A stretch of DNA of 5,429 nt from Gemmatimonadota bacterium. GTDB lineage: Bacteria > JAAXHH01. Position numbers and translations under genes: made by a program. Positions 1-4,997 of this stretch are shown one piece after another; position 1 is the first letter of the stretch, and each line of letters opens with the position of its first letter. The stretch is from contig JAPOOT010000299.1 in assembly GCA_026713285.1 (NCBI GenBank), positions 1 through 5,429 of the forward strand. Direction: 5' to 3'. The notes below the pieces were generated by a model that was not told the DNA's origin, did no database searches, and was given only the letters and a program-made list of their open reading frames with translations.

Positions 1-294
1 CAGCCGCGCGAACCCAGGCAGCGCCGCCATGTCCTCGTTGACTTTCGGGTTGTGTTTGATGGTGCATGAGCCGAGGGGATACATGGCCCGGTCGGGATGG
101 TAGTTCAGGGTGGACAGCCTGGTATAGTGGCGGACGACGTCGACCTCGCTGACCTCGGGCAGATCAGGGGCCGCGGTCCGGATATCCGCTTCTGGCAGGT
201 AGGAAGAAACCGGCTTGACCGACACGTCCGGCGCGGGCAGCCTGACGCCCCGTCTACCGGGGGAACTCAGTTCGAAAATAAGCGGTTCCGACAA
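1..294 (-). CDS. gcvPB: Glycine dehydrogenase (decarboxylating) subunit 2, N-terminal part (cut by window edge)
   Basis: GcvPB is the PLP-binding half of the two-subunit P protein of the glycine cleavage system. With GcvPA it decarboxylates glycine and passes the aminomethyl group to the lipoyl arm of GcvH in the cytoplasm. The 98 visible residues show the family N-terminus: LIFELSSPGRRG (residues 5-16), LPEVSEVDVVRHYTRLS (45-61) and the strongly conserved YPLGSCTIKHNPKVNED (72-88). The PLP lysine lies further on, outside the window. The start is a TTG at 292-294, chosen because AGAGGA lies exactly 6 nt upstream and because translation from it gives the expected family start. The frame is closed upstream by the gcvPA stop codon, which lies in the same frame 18 nt away; the only other candidate is a TTG at 307-309 with no Shine-Dalgarno. 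Identity is secure; the start codon is an inference. Confidence 0.95.
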   Translation of the reverse strand, partial: MSEPLIFELSSPGRRGVRLPAPDVSVKPVSSYLPEADIRTAAPDLPEVSEVDVVRHYTRLSTLNYHPDRAMYPLGSCTIKHNPKVNEDMAALPGFARL

Positions 295-300
295 TGGGTG

Positions 301-306
301 TCCTCT
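301..306 (-). promoter_or_regulatory. Ribosome binding site of gcvPB that decides a TTG start
   Basis: AGAGGA on the minus strand lies 6 nt before the TTG at 292-294. No ATG or GTG lies between the gcvPA stop codon and this TTG in the gcvPB frame, so the site supports a non-ATG start. It sits inside the 18-nt gap after gcvPA, which fits coupled translation of the two P-protein subunits. Confidence 0.7.
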
Positions 307-312
307 CAATGC

Positions 313-1656
313 TCAGCTGAACCGGCCCAGGGCTTCGACGAGCCGGTCGATCTGCGAACGCGTTCGTCTTTCCGTGACCGCGATCAGCAGGCCGTTGTCC
401 AGTTCAAGCGACGGGAAACGTGCCAGGTCGCCCCCGGCCAGCAGCCCTTCGTCGGCGAGCCGGGTCACGATCTCACCTGGTGGCGCCGGCGTCCGTACCG
501 CGAATTCCTTGAAGAACGGCCGGTCGAATGCGAGCTCGTAGCCGGGCAGTCTGGTGATTCGTTCGGCCGCGTAGTGGCTCTTGTGGAGACACAGCTCCGC
601 GACTTCTTTCAACCCCTGTTTTCCGATCAGCGAAAGGTAGATCGTAGCCATCAGGGCGTTGAGCTGCTGGCTGGTGCAGATGTTCGACGTCGCCTTGTCC
701 CGGCGGATGTGCTGTTCGCGGGCCTGCAGCGTCAGGACGAACCCCCGGCGATCCTCCTGGTCGACGGTCTGCCCCGCGATGCGGCCGGGCATGCGCCGGA
801 CGAAGCGGTCCCGCGCTGCGAAGAATCCCAGGGCCGGTCCGCCGTAGCTCACCTGGTTCCCCATGGACTGGCCTTCCCCCACGGCGATGTCCGCGCCGTA
901 GGCGCCCGGCGATTCGATGACGCCGAGGGAAATCGGGTCCACGGCCATGACCAGGAGGGCGCCCGCGCCGTGCACGACCCGTTCCAGGTCCCCCATGGAT
1001 TCCAGGCAGCCGAAGAAGTTGGGGTGCTGGACGATGACGCAGGCCGTGTCGTCGTCCAGGGCGGAAGCCAGCCGGTCGGGATCCAGCGCGCCGTCCGGGC
1101 AGGAAACCGTCTCCACCCGGATGCCGGGCCCGTGGGCGTACGTGCGGACTGTTTCGACGTAATGGGGGTGCAGGCTTCCCGCCAGGATCACGCGGTCGCG
1201 CCGCGTCGCCGCGCGGGCCAGCATGGCCGCCTCCGCCGCCGCGGATGCGCCGTCGTACAAGGAGGCGTTGGCCACGTCCAGGCCCGTCAGTTCGCAGATC
1301 ATCGTCTGGAACTCGTAAATCCCCTGGAGCGTGCCCTGGCTCACTTCCGGCTGGTAGGGCGTGTAGGAAGTCAGGAATTCCGAGCGGCCGGCAAGGTGGC
1401 CTATGGCGCTGGGAACGAAGTGATCGTACATTCCGCCGCCCACGAAGGACGCCGACCGGTCGGCCGAATCGTTACGGGCGGCCATCTCGCCCATCGTGTC
1501 GTGGAGCTCGAGTTCCGAAAGGGCGGGGGAGAGATCCAGCGGAGTGTCGAGCCGAACGTCTTTCGGGATGACGCTCAACAGCTCTTCGATAGAATCGATG
1601 CCGATGGCGGCCAACATCGCCTGCCGGTCGGCATCTGTATTGGGTATGTACGCCAT
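313..1656 (-). CDS. gcvPA: Glycine dehydrogenase (decarboxylating) subunit 1
   Basis: GcvPA is the partner of GcvPB in the split P protein, an aminotransferase-fold subunit of the glycine cleavage complex. The 447 residues match the usual length of the family (about 450). Family blocks in order, numbered from the ATG, are FVGGGMYDHFVP (71-82), TSYTPYQPEVSQGTLQGIYE (96-115), ASLYDGASAAAEA (131-143), VQHPNFFG (209-216), VGEGQSMGNQVSYGGPALGF (259-278) and ATSNICTSQQLNAL (322-335). The frame remains open to a GTG at 1660-1662, but the ATG at 1654-1656 is preferred. A GGAG at 1662-1665 stands 5 nt before it, and MAYIPNT is a typical start for this protein, whereas the GTG would overlap the ribosome binding site. 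The gene begins 25 nt after gcvH and ends 18 nt before gcvPB, so all three are probably one transcript. All the sequence blocks I would expect are present and uninterrupted. Confidence 0.97.
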   Translation of the reverse strand: MAYIPNTDADRQAMLAAIGIDSIEELLSVIPKDVRLDTPLDLSPALSELELHDTMGEMAARNDSADRSASFVGGGMYDHFVPSAIGHLAGRSEFLTSYTPYQPEVSQGTLQGIYEFQTMICELTGLDVANASLYDGASAAAEAAMLARAATRRDRVILAGSLHPHYVETVRTYAHGPGIRVETVSCPDGALDPDRLASALDDDTACVIVQHPNFFGCLESMGDLERVVHGAGALLVMAVDPISLGVIESPGAYGADIAVGEGQSMGNQVSYGGPALGFFAARDRFVRRMPGRIAGQTVDQEDRRGFVLTLQAREQHIRRDKATSNICTSQQLNALMATIYLSLIGKQGLKEVAELCLHKSHYAAERITRLPGYELAFDRPFFKEFAVRTPAPPGEIVTRLADEGLLAGGDLARFPSLELDNGLLIAVTERRTRSQIDRLVEALGRFS

Positions 1657-1661
1657 GGACA

Positions 1662-1665
1662 CTCC
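1662..1665 (-). promoter_or_regulatory. Ribosome binding site of gcvPA
   Basis: GGAG on the minus strand sits 5 nt before the ATG at 1654-1656. Its position overlaps the alternative GTG start at 1660-1662, which is why the ATG was chosen and the protein shortened by two residues. Confidence 0.7.
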
Positions 1666-1681
1666 GCGGTGACCGGCCGCC

Positions 1682-2062
1682 TCAGGCGCCGGTGAAGGAA
1701 CTGTAGTCCGCGGCGGTCATCAGGCTGGTGAAGGCGCCCGCGTCATCTACCTGCAGCTTGATCATCCATCCGTCGCCGTAGGGGTCCTGGTTGACTGCTT
1801 CCGGGTTGTCCTCCAGGTCGTCGTTGACCTCCGTCACGGTCCCGCCCAGCGGACTGTAGAGGTCCGACACGGTCTTCACGGCCTCCACCGCGCCGAAGAC
1901 GCCCATCTCGGCCACGGTGTCGCCTTCCGTGGGCAGTTCCACGAAGACGATGTCGCCGAGTTCGGATTGCGCGAAATCGGTGATGCCGACGGTGGCGATG
2001 TCGCCCTCCATGCGCACCCACTCGTGTTCGGAAGAATAGCGGAGATCCGCGGGCGTGTTCAT
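1682..2062 (-). CDS. gcvH: Glycine cleavage system H protein (lipoyl carrier)
   Basis: GcvH is a small cytoplasmic carrier whose lipoyl-lysine arm shuttles the aminomethyl intermediate from P protein to T protein and is reoxidised by L protein. The 126 residues are the normal family length. The N-terminus LRYSSEHEWVR (7-17) is typical. The lipoylation motif GAVEAVKTVSDLYSP (57-71) places the modified lysine at K63, and the C-terminal block NQDPYGDGWMIKL is also typical. The start is the ATG at 2060-2062 with AAGGA 4 nt upstream. A longer open frame reaching to 2113 would add a basic, proline-rich stretch (GPKRRRKER) that has no counterpart in the family and runs through a structured leader, so it was rejected. 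The gene opens a gcvH-gcvPA-gcvPB unit. gcvT, often the first gene of such units, is absent upstream, where accC lies instead. Confidence 0.97.
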   Translation of the reverse strand: MNTPADLRYSSEHEWVRMEGDIATVGITDFAQSELGDIVFVELPTEGDTVAEMGVFGAVEAVKTVSDLYSPLGGTVTEVNDDLEDNPEAVNQDPYGDGWMIKLQVDDAGAFTSLMTAADYSSFTGA

Positions 2063-2066
2063 GCGT

Positions 2067-2071
2067 TCCTT
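2067..2071 (-). promoter_or_regulatory. Ribosome binding site of gcvH
   Basis: AAGGA on the minus strand stands 4 nt before the ATG at 2060-2062, a slightly short spacing. It follows the base of the leader stem at 2075-2109 by only three nucleotides, so folding of the leader could affect access to it. Confidence 0.6.
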
Positions 2072-2074
2072 TCT

Positions 2075-2109
2075 CCGGCGCTTCGGTCCTTGCGGGCCGT
2101 CTCCGCCGG
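2075..2109 (-). promoter_or_regulatory. Structured leader immediately before gcvH
   Basis: Read on the minus strand, CCGGCG (2104-2109) pairs perfectly with CGCCGG (2075-2080). Inside it, CGGCCC (2094-2099) pairs with GGACCG (2084-2089) with one C-A mismatch and closes a GCAA loop (2090-2093), a GNRA-type tetraloop. The two stems are separated by a purine-rich internal loop, GAGA on one side and AAG on the other. The fold ends just before the gcvH ribosome binding site. I infer a possible cis-acting RNA element. It shows no conserved glycine riboswitch sequence that I recognise, and a chance fold in GC-rich DNA is possible. Confidence 0.4.
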
Positions 2110-2125
2110 TCAAGTCTTCAACTCA
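2108..2125. repeat. Degenerate third copy of the accC-end repeat
   Basis: Eighteen bases beginning GGTCA and ending TCAACTCA align without gaps to the start of the 37-bp repeat at 2138, matching at 14 of 18 positions. The copy lies 30 bp from the next one and touches the base of the gcvH leader stem. It may be a decayed copy of the same unit; chance similarity cannot be excluded. Confidence 0.4.
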
Positions 2126-2127
2126 GG

Positions 2128-2137
2128 GGTTTAAACC
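2128..2137. promoter_or_regulatory. Perfect 10-bp palindrome GGTTTAAACC in the accC-gcvH gap
   Basis: GGTTTAAACC is a perfect palindrome that joins the degenerate repeat copy and the first full repeat copy. It lies about 65 bp before the gcvH start, inside a locally AT-rich patch where a regulator or a gcvH promoter could act. On the minus strand, TTGAGT is followed 17 nt later by TAAACC, which is only a poor promoter match. No function is established. Confidence 0.25.
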
Positions 2138-2174
2138 GGTCATATTCTCAACTCAAGTGACTCATCGATTCAAC
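2138..2174. repeat. 37-bp direct repeat, intergenic copy of the accC 3' end
   Basis: This copy is identical at 36 of 37 positions to 2212-2248, the single difference being A/G at position 23 of the unit. Read on the minus strand it again spells the last residues of AccC, VESMSHLS, and the TGA stop, followed by the same ten downstream bases, although here they are outside the gene. The offset is 74 bp, which is not a multiple of three, so the copy is out of frame with accC. It is best read as a recent duplication of the gene's end. Confidence 0.9.
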
Positions 2175-2211
2175 TCCGCTCCGGAATCTCCGATGACCAC
2201 CCGCGGGATGA

Positions 2212-2248
2212 GGTCATATTCTCAACTCAAGTGGCTCATCGATTCAAC
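2212..2248. repeat. 37-bp direct repeat, copy that ends accC
   Basis: This copy overlaps the last eight codons and stop of accC and continues 10 bases past the stop. It matches 2138-2174 at 36 of 37 positions. The 37 bp between the copies is as long as the repeat itself. Read in the frame of the intergenic copy, that spacer encodes a short FRSG stretch also present near the AccC C-terminus, hinting that the duplicated segment was once longer. Confidence 0.9.
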
Positions 2249-3568
2249 GAAGGCCGTATCCGCCTCCCCGGAACGGAAGGTCGGGTGCTTCAACATGTAC
2301 TGATGGAACGGTATCGTCGTGTTGATGCCTTCGACAATGAACTCGTCCAGGGCCCGTTCGGCCCGTGTAAGCGCCTCCTCCCGGTCCTTTCCCCAGACGA
2401 TCAGCTTCGCCAGCATGGAATCGTAGAACGGCGTGACGACATACTGGGCGTACACGTGGCTGTCCACCCGCACACCGTAGCCGCCCGGCGTGTGAAAACT
2501 GGTGATCTCTCCCGTAGAGGGCATGAAGTTACGGTCCGGGTCCTCGGCGTTGATCCTGCATTCGATGGCGTGTCCACGCAGTTCAACCTCTTCCTGCGAG
2601 AACCCCAGGGGACAGCCCGCGGCGACGCGGATCTGTTCCTTGACCAGGTCCTGTGAAACGACCATTTCCGTCACGGGATGTTCCACCTGTATTCGCGTGT
2701 TCATTTCCATGAAGTAGTATTGCCGGTCATCCGTCACCAGGAATTCCACGGTGCCGGCGTTTTCATAGTCGATGGACCGTGCCGCTCTCAGGGCCGCGTC
2801 GCCGAGACCGGACCGCAGTTCGTCGTCGACGAAGGGGGAGGGCGACTCTTCGATGAGCTTCTGCCGCCGACGCTGAATCGAGCAGTCCCGCTCGCCCAGG
2901 TGGACCACCTGGCCGTGCTGGTCGCCCAGGACCTGCACCTCGATGTGCCGGGCTTTCTCGATATATCGTTCCAGGTACAGCGCGGGATTGTTGAACGCGT
3001 TCTGGGCCTCCCGCGAGGCCTGCCGGAAAGCTTCTCGCAGTTCGTCGGCGTTGCGCACGATGCGGATGCCCCGTCCGCCGCCGCCCGCCGAGGCCTTGAT
3101 CACCAGGGGGAAACCGATGTCCTCCGAGGCCGCCAACGCCGCATCCTCGTCGGCCACGGTGTCCTCCGTCCCCGGAATGGTGGGCACGTCGGACGCCGCC
3201 ACCGTCTTCCGCGCTTCGGCCTTGTCGCCCATGAGGCGGATGGCCCTCGACGCCGGTCCGATGAAGGTGATGTCGCAGGATTCGCACACTTCGGCGAAGT
3301 GGGGGCTTTCGGAAAGGAATCCGTACCCGGGATGCACGGCGTCGGCGTTCATGATTTCCGCCGCGCTGATGATGCGGGGTATGTTCAGATAACTGTCGTT
3401 GGGCGAGTTGCTGCCGATGCAGACCGCCTCGTCGGCGAAGCGTACGTGGAGAGAGTCCTGGTCCGATTCGGAGTGGACGGCCACCGTCGCGATATTCAGC
3501 TCTTTGCAGGAGCGGATGACGCGCAGGGCGATCTCGCCGCGATTTGCGATGAGGATCTTCTGGAACAT
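2222..3568 (-). CDS. accC: Biotin carboxylase subunit of acetyl-CoA carboxylase
   Basis: AccC carboxylates the biotin on AccB using ATP and bicarbonate, the first half-reaction of malonyl-CoA synthesis for fatty acids. The 448 residues match the family (E. coli has 449). The N-terminal biotin carboxylase domain starts MFQKILIANRGEIALRVIRS and includes HPGYGFLSE (79-87). The ATP-grasp centre holds K116 (GDKAEARK), K158 with the glycine loop KASAGGGGRGIRI (158-170), and KARHIEVQVLGD with H208 (205-216). It continues with GERDCSIQRRRQKLIEE, containing K237, and FMEMNTRIQVEHPVTE with E288, N290 and R292. The C-terminal domain includes GHAIECRINAEDP. No key residue is missing. The start lies 6 nt after the accB stop with no clear ribosome binding site, which suggests translational coupling to accB. 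The last eight codons and stop are duplicated just downstream. Confidence 0.98.
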   Translation of the reverse strand: MFQKILIANRGEIALRVIRSCKELNIATVAVHSESDQDSLHVRFADEAVCIGSNSPNDSYLNIPRIISAAEIMNADAVHPGYGFLSESPHFAEVCESCDITFIGPASRAIRLMGDKAEARKTVAASDVPTIPGTEDTVADEDAALAASEDIGFPLVIKASAGGGGRGIRIVRNADELREAFRQASREAQNAFNNPALYLERYIEKARHIEVQVLGDQHGQVVHLGERDCSIQRRRQKLIEESPSPFVDDELRSGLGDAALRAARSIDYENAGTVEFLVTDDRQYYFMEMNTRIQVEHPVTEMVVSQDLVKEQIRVAAGCPLGFSQEEVELRGHAIECRINAEDPDRNFMPSTGEITSFHTPGGYGVRVDSHVYAQYVVTPFYDSMLAKLIVWGKDREEALTRAERALDEFIVEGINTTIPFHQYMLKHPTFRSGEADTAFVESMSHLS

Positions 3569-3574
3569 CGATGC

Positions 3575-4042
3575 CTATGCCGGTTCGATCAGAAACAACG
3601 GTTGGCCGTATTCGACGGGCTGGGCGTCTTCTACCAGGATGGCCATCACCCGCCCGTTCAATTCGGACTGGATGGGGTTCATCAGCTTCATGGCTTCGAT
3701 GATGCACAGCTGTTGGCCGGCGCTGATCCGGTCCTGCTCCTTTACGAAGGGCTCGGCTTCAGGTTCGGATGACCGGTAGAAGGTGCCCACCATGGGCGAG
3801 GTCACCTCGATATAAGTACTGTCGGCGGAGTCTGCCTGAACGTTGTCCGGCGGGCTGCCTGCCGCGGGCGTAGCAACGGTCGGCGCATGGGGTTCCGCCG
3901 CGGGAGCGGGAACGACGGCCGCGGTCGTGCCGGGCGCCATTCGGACGACCCGGATCCTGCGGTCGCCCTCGGCCACCTCGACCTCCAGGATGTCGGTGTC
4001 CCGCAACGACTCGATCAGCTTGAGCACCTCATCGATTCCCAT
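3575..4042 (-). CDS. accB: Biotin carboxyl carrier protein of acetyl-CoA carboxylase
   Basis: AccB carries carboxybiotin between the biotin carboxylase and carboxyltransferase of acetyl-CoA carboxylase. The 155 residues are a typical length. The N-terminal segment (1-35, MGIDEVLKLIESLRDTDI) is the conserved part that contacts AccC. Residues 36-75 form a mobile linker rich in Ala and Pro. The biotinyl domain (about 78-155) has the characteristic thumb after TSPMVGTFYRSSEPEAEPFV (81-100) and the biotinylation motif EAMKLMNPI with the modified lysine at K119. The start ATG has AGGAG 6 nt upstream (4049-4053). The gene follows efp by 46 nt, most of which is a 24-bp tandem repeat, and precedes accC by 6 nt. 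Confidence 0.98.
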   Translation of the reverse strand: MGIDEVLKLIESLRDTDILEVEVAEGDRRIRVVRMAPGTTAAVVPAPAAEPHAPTVATPAAGSPPDNVQADSADSTYIEVTSPMVGTFYRSSEPEAEPFVKEQDRISAGQQLCIIEAMKLMNPIQSELNGRVMAILVEDAQPVEYGQPLFLIEPA

Positions 4043-4052
4043 GTCTGACTCC

Positions 4053-4076
4053 TCGGTAGGGCGGTTACACCCACTA
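4053..4076. repeat. 24-bp tandem repeat, copy next to accB
   Basis: This unit shares its first 20 bases perfectly with 4077-4096 (22 of 24 across the whole unit). Read on the minus strand it repeats the end of efp, including a TAA, in the same frame because the 24-bp offset is a multiple of three. The unit runs directly into the AGGAG ribosome binding site of accB. Each unit can fold as GGGUG-UAAC-CGCCC, a five-pair stem with one G-U pair. Confidence 0.9.
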
Positions 4077-4100
4077 TCGGTAGGGCGGTTACACCCGCTC
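4077..4100. repeat. 24-bp tandem repeat, copy spanning the efp stop codon
   Basis: This is the original-looking copy: on the minus strand it contains the final efp codons for ERV, the TAA stop and 12 bases beyond. The stop codon falls in the four-base loop of the potential small hairpin GGGUG-UAAC-CGCCC. The second unit follows with no spacer and adds in-frame TAG and TAA codons after the real stop. Confidence 0.9.
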
Positions 4101-4646
4101 TACGTACTCGCGGGACCGCGTATCGATGCGCAACACGTCGCCCGGGTTTATGAACAGCGGGACCTGAACCACGGCGCCGCTCTCGAGCGTGGCCGGTTTG
4201 GTGCCTCCCGACGCGGTATCGCCGCGGATGCCCGGGTCGGTCTGCGTCACTTCCAGCTCGATGAAATTCGGCATCTCGATGCCCACGACGCCCTGGTCCG
4301 CGGTAAGCAACTCGAGCGTCATGCTGTCCTTGATGTAATCTTTATTGTCGCCGATGATCGCCGCGCCTACCGGTACCTGTTCGTAGGTCTCCAGGTCCAT
4401 CATGTAGTACATGTCGCCGTCTGCGTACTGGAATTGGGCCTTGCGCCGTTCCACGCGCACGTCTTCCAGCTTGTCCGAGGCCTTGTAGGTCTTATCGATA
4501 ACGGACCCGGTGTGGAGATGTTTCAGGCGGGTGCGCGAAAAGGCCGTCCCCTTGCCAGGCTTGATGTGTTCGCAACCCGTGATGAAGTATATGGACCCAT
4601 CAATCCGTATAGCCATGCCGGTGCGCAGTTCCGTAGCGTTTACCAT
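4089..4646 (-). CDS. efp: Elongation factor P
   Basis: EF-P enters the ribosomal E site and rescues ribosomes stalled on polyproline stretches. The 185 residues are the normal length for its three beta-barrel domains: the KOW-like domain (1-64), a central OB fold (about 65-128) and a C-terminal OB fold (about 130-185). The loop at the tip of domain I reads HIKPGKGTAFSR, with K32 at the position that is modified in many species, so it belongs to the lysine type rather than the arginine (EarP) type. Conserved C-terminal blocks are VQVPLFINPGDVLRIDTRSREYVER. The start is the ATG at 4644-4646; the open frame continues upstream, but only through the tRNA gene. AAGGAG (4661-4666) lies 14 nt before the ATG, unusually far, and no other start codon is nearer. 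The gene heads the conserved efp-accB-accC arrangement. Confidence 0.97.
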   Translation of the reverse strand: MVNATELRTGMAIRIDGSIYFITGCEHIKPGKGTAFSRTRLKHLHTGSVIDKTYKASDKLEDVRVERRKAQFQYADGDMYYMMDLETYEQVPVGAAIIGDNKDYIKDSMTLELLTADQGVVGIEMPNFIELEVTQTDPGIRGDTASGGTKPATLESGAVVQVPLFINPGDVLRIDTRSREYVERV

Positions 4647-4667
4647 TGGATTCGGCGGGTCTCCTTG

Positions 4668-4686
4668 ACCGGCCCTGTCGGCCGGT
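4668..4686 (-). promoter_or_regulatory. Perfect 7-bp hairpin just before the efp ribosome binding site
   Basis: On the minus strand ACCGGCC and GGCCGGT form a perfect stem around a five-base GACAG loop, and one base later the AAGGAG of efp begins. No T-run follows, so it is not a standard intrinsic terminator. It could be a processing signal between the tRNA and the efp mRNA, or a structured 5' leader. Confidence 0.5.
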
Positions 4687-4767
4687 ACGCGAAAACCGGG
4701 TAATCGGCGGATATGCGGCGCGCCGTATTTACTGTCCGGGTGGGAAGAATACATCCCCCATTTGCAG

Positions 4768-4842
4768 GGTGGGCAACGGGATTCGAACCCGCGACCTCCA
4801 GAGCCACAGTCTAGCGCTCTAACCAACTGAGCTATGCCCACC
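4768..4842 (-). tRNA. tRNA-His (anticodon GTG)
   Basis: The minus strand folds as a complete cloverleaf. The acceptor stem is GTGGGCA/TGCCCAC and the D arm is GCTC-AGTTGGTTA-GAGC. The anticodon arm is CTAGA-CTGTGGC-TCTGG with GTG at the anticodon position, and the T arm is GCGGG-TTCGAAT-CCCGT. Histidine identity is reinforced by an encoded extra G at position -1 (4842) opposite discriminator base C73 (4768). The 3' CCA is not encoded, as CCTG follows C73, so it must be added by the CCA-adding enzyme. The gene lies 121 nt before efp, with no terminator seen between them. Confidence 0.97.
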
Positions 4843-4864
4843 ATCACCGACGAATGGAGCAAGC

Positions 4865-4894
4865 AATATAGGCGCAATACCAAACTGCTGTCAA
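4865..4894 (-). promoter_or_regulatory. Sigma70-type promoter of tRNA-His, possibly also efp-acc
   Basis: On the minus strand a perfect -35 box TTGACA (4889-4894) is followed after 18 bp by TATATT (4865-4870), five of six matches to the -10 consensus. Transcription would start near 4855-4859, giving a 13-17 nt leader before the tRNA. The rest of the 4843-4997 gap holds no gene or clear terminator that I can see. Because no terminator follows the tRNA, this promoter may also feed efp, accB and accC. Confidence 0.8.
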
Positions 4895-4997
4895 GGGATT
4901 TGTCCGAGATCCGGCACCCGTTCAGCGAGGTGGCGAGGCAAGGTCTTCGTTCCAGGTCAGCCGTCGGAATCAGACCGGGCGTACCGGGAAAAACGGC

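Noticed and set aside
97..1695. A 532-codon open frame on the plus strand
   Set aside because: It is antisense to gcvPA and gcvPB, is rich in Arg, Gly and His as expected of GC-rich shadow frames, and matches no family, while the opposite strand encodes unmistakable P-protein subunits.
2063..2113. An N-terminal extension of gcvH starting at 2113
   Set aside because: The added 17 residues are basic and without family counterpart, and the region is better explained as a structured leader; a ribosome binding site supports the start at 2062.
2193..2217. An inverted repeat ATGACC...GGTCAT as terminator of accC
   Set aside because: The stem has only six pairs, the loop is 13 bases and no T-run follows on the minus strand, so it does not resemble an intrinsic terminator.
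2063..2221. A glycine riboswitch before gcvH
   Set aside because: The 159-bp gap is short for the common tandem form, and I do not see the conserved core segments of the glycine aptamer.
2138..2248. A minimal CRISPR array (37-bp repeat, 37-bp spacer, 37-bp repeat)
   Set aside because: The dimensions fit, but one repeat encodes the end of accC, there are only two good copies, the weak third copy has a different spacing, the unit lacks terminal palindromes, and no cas gene is present.
2678..3772. A 364-codon open frame on the plus strand
   Set aside because: It lies opposite accC and the end of accB, which have complete catalytic motifs; composition is typical of an antisense shadow.
4716..4725. 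The palindrome CGGCGCGCCG between tRNA-His and efp
   Set aside because: A perfect palindrome without a loop cannot fold as a normal hairpin, and such sites are common by chance in GC-rich DNA; no support for an operator.
4647..4883. An N-terminal extension of efp starting at 4883
   Set aside because: The extension would translate straight through the tRNA-His gene; the 185-residue product from 4646 has exactly the normal EF-P length and start.
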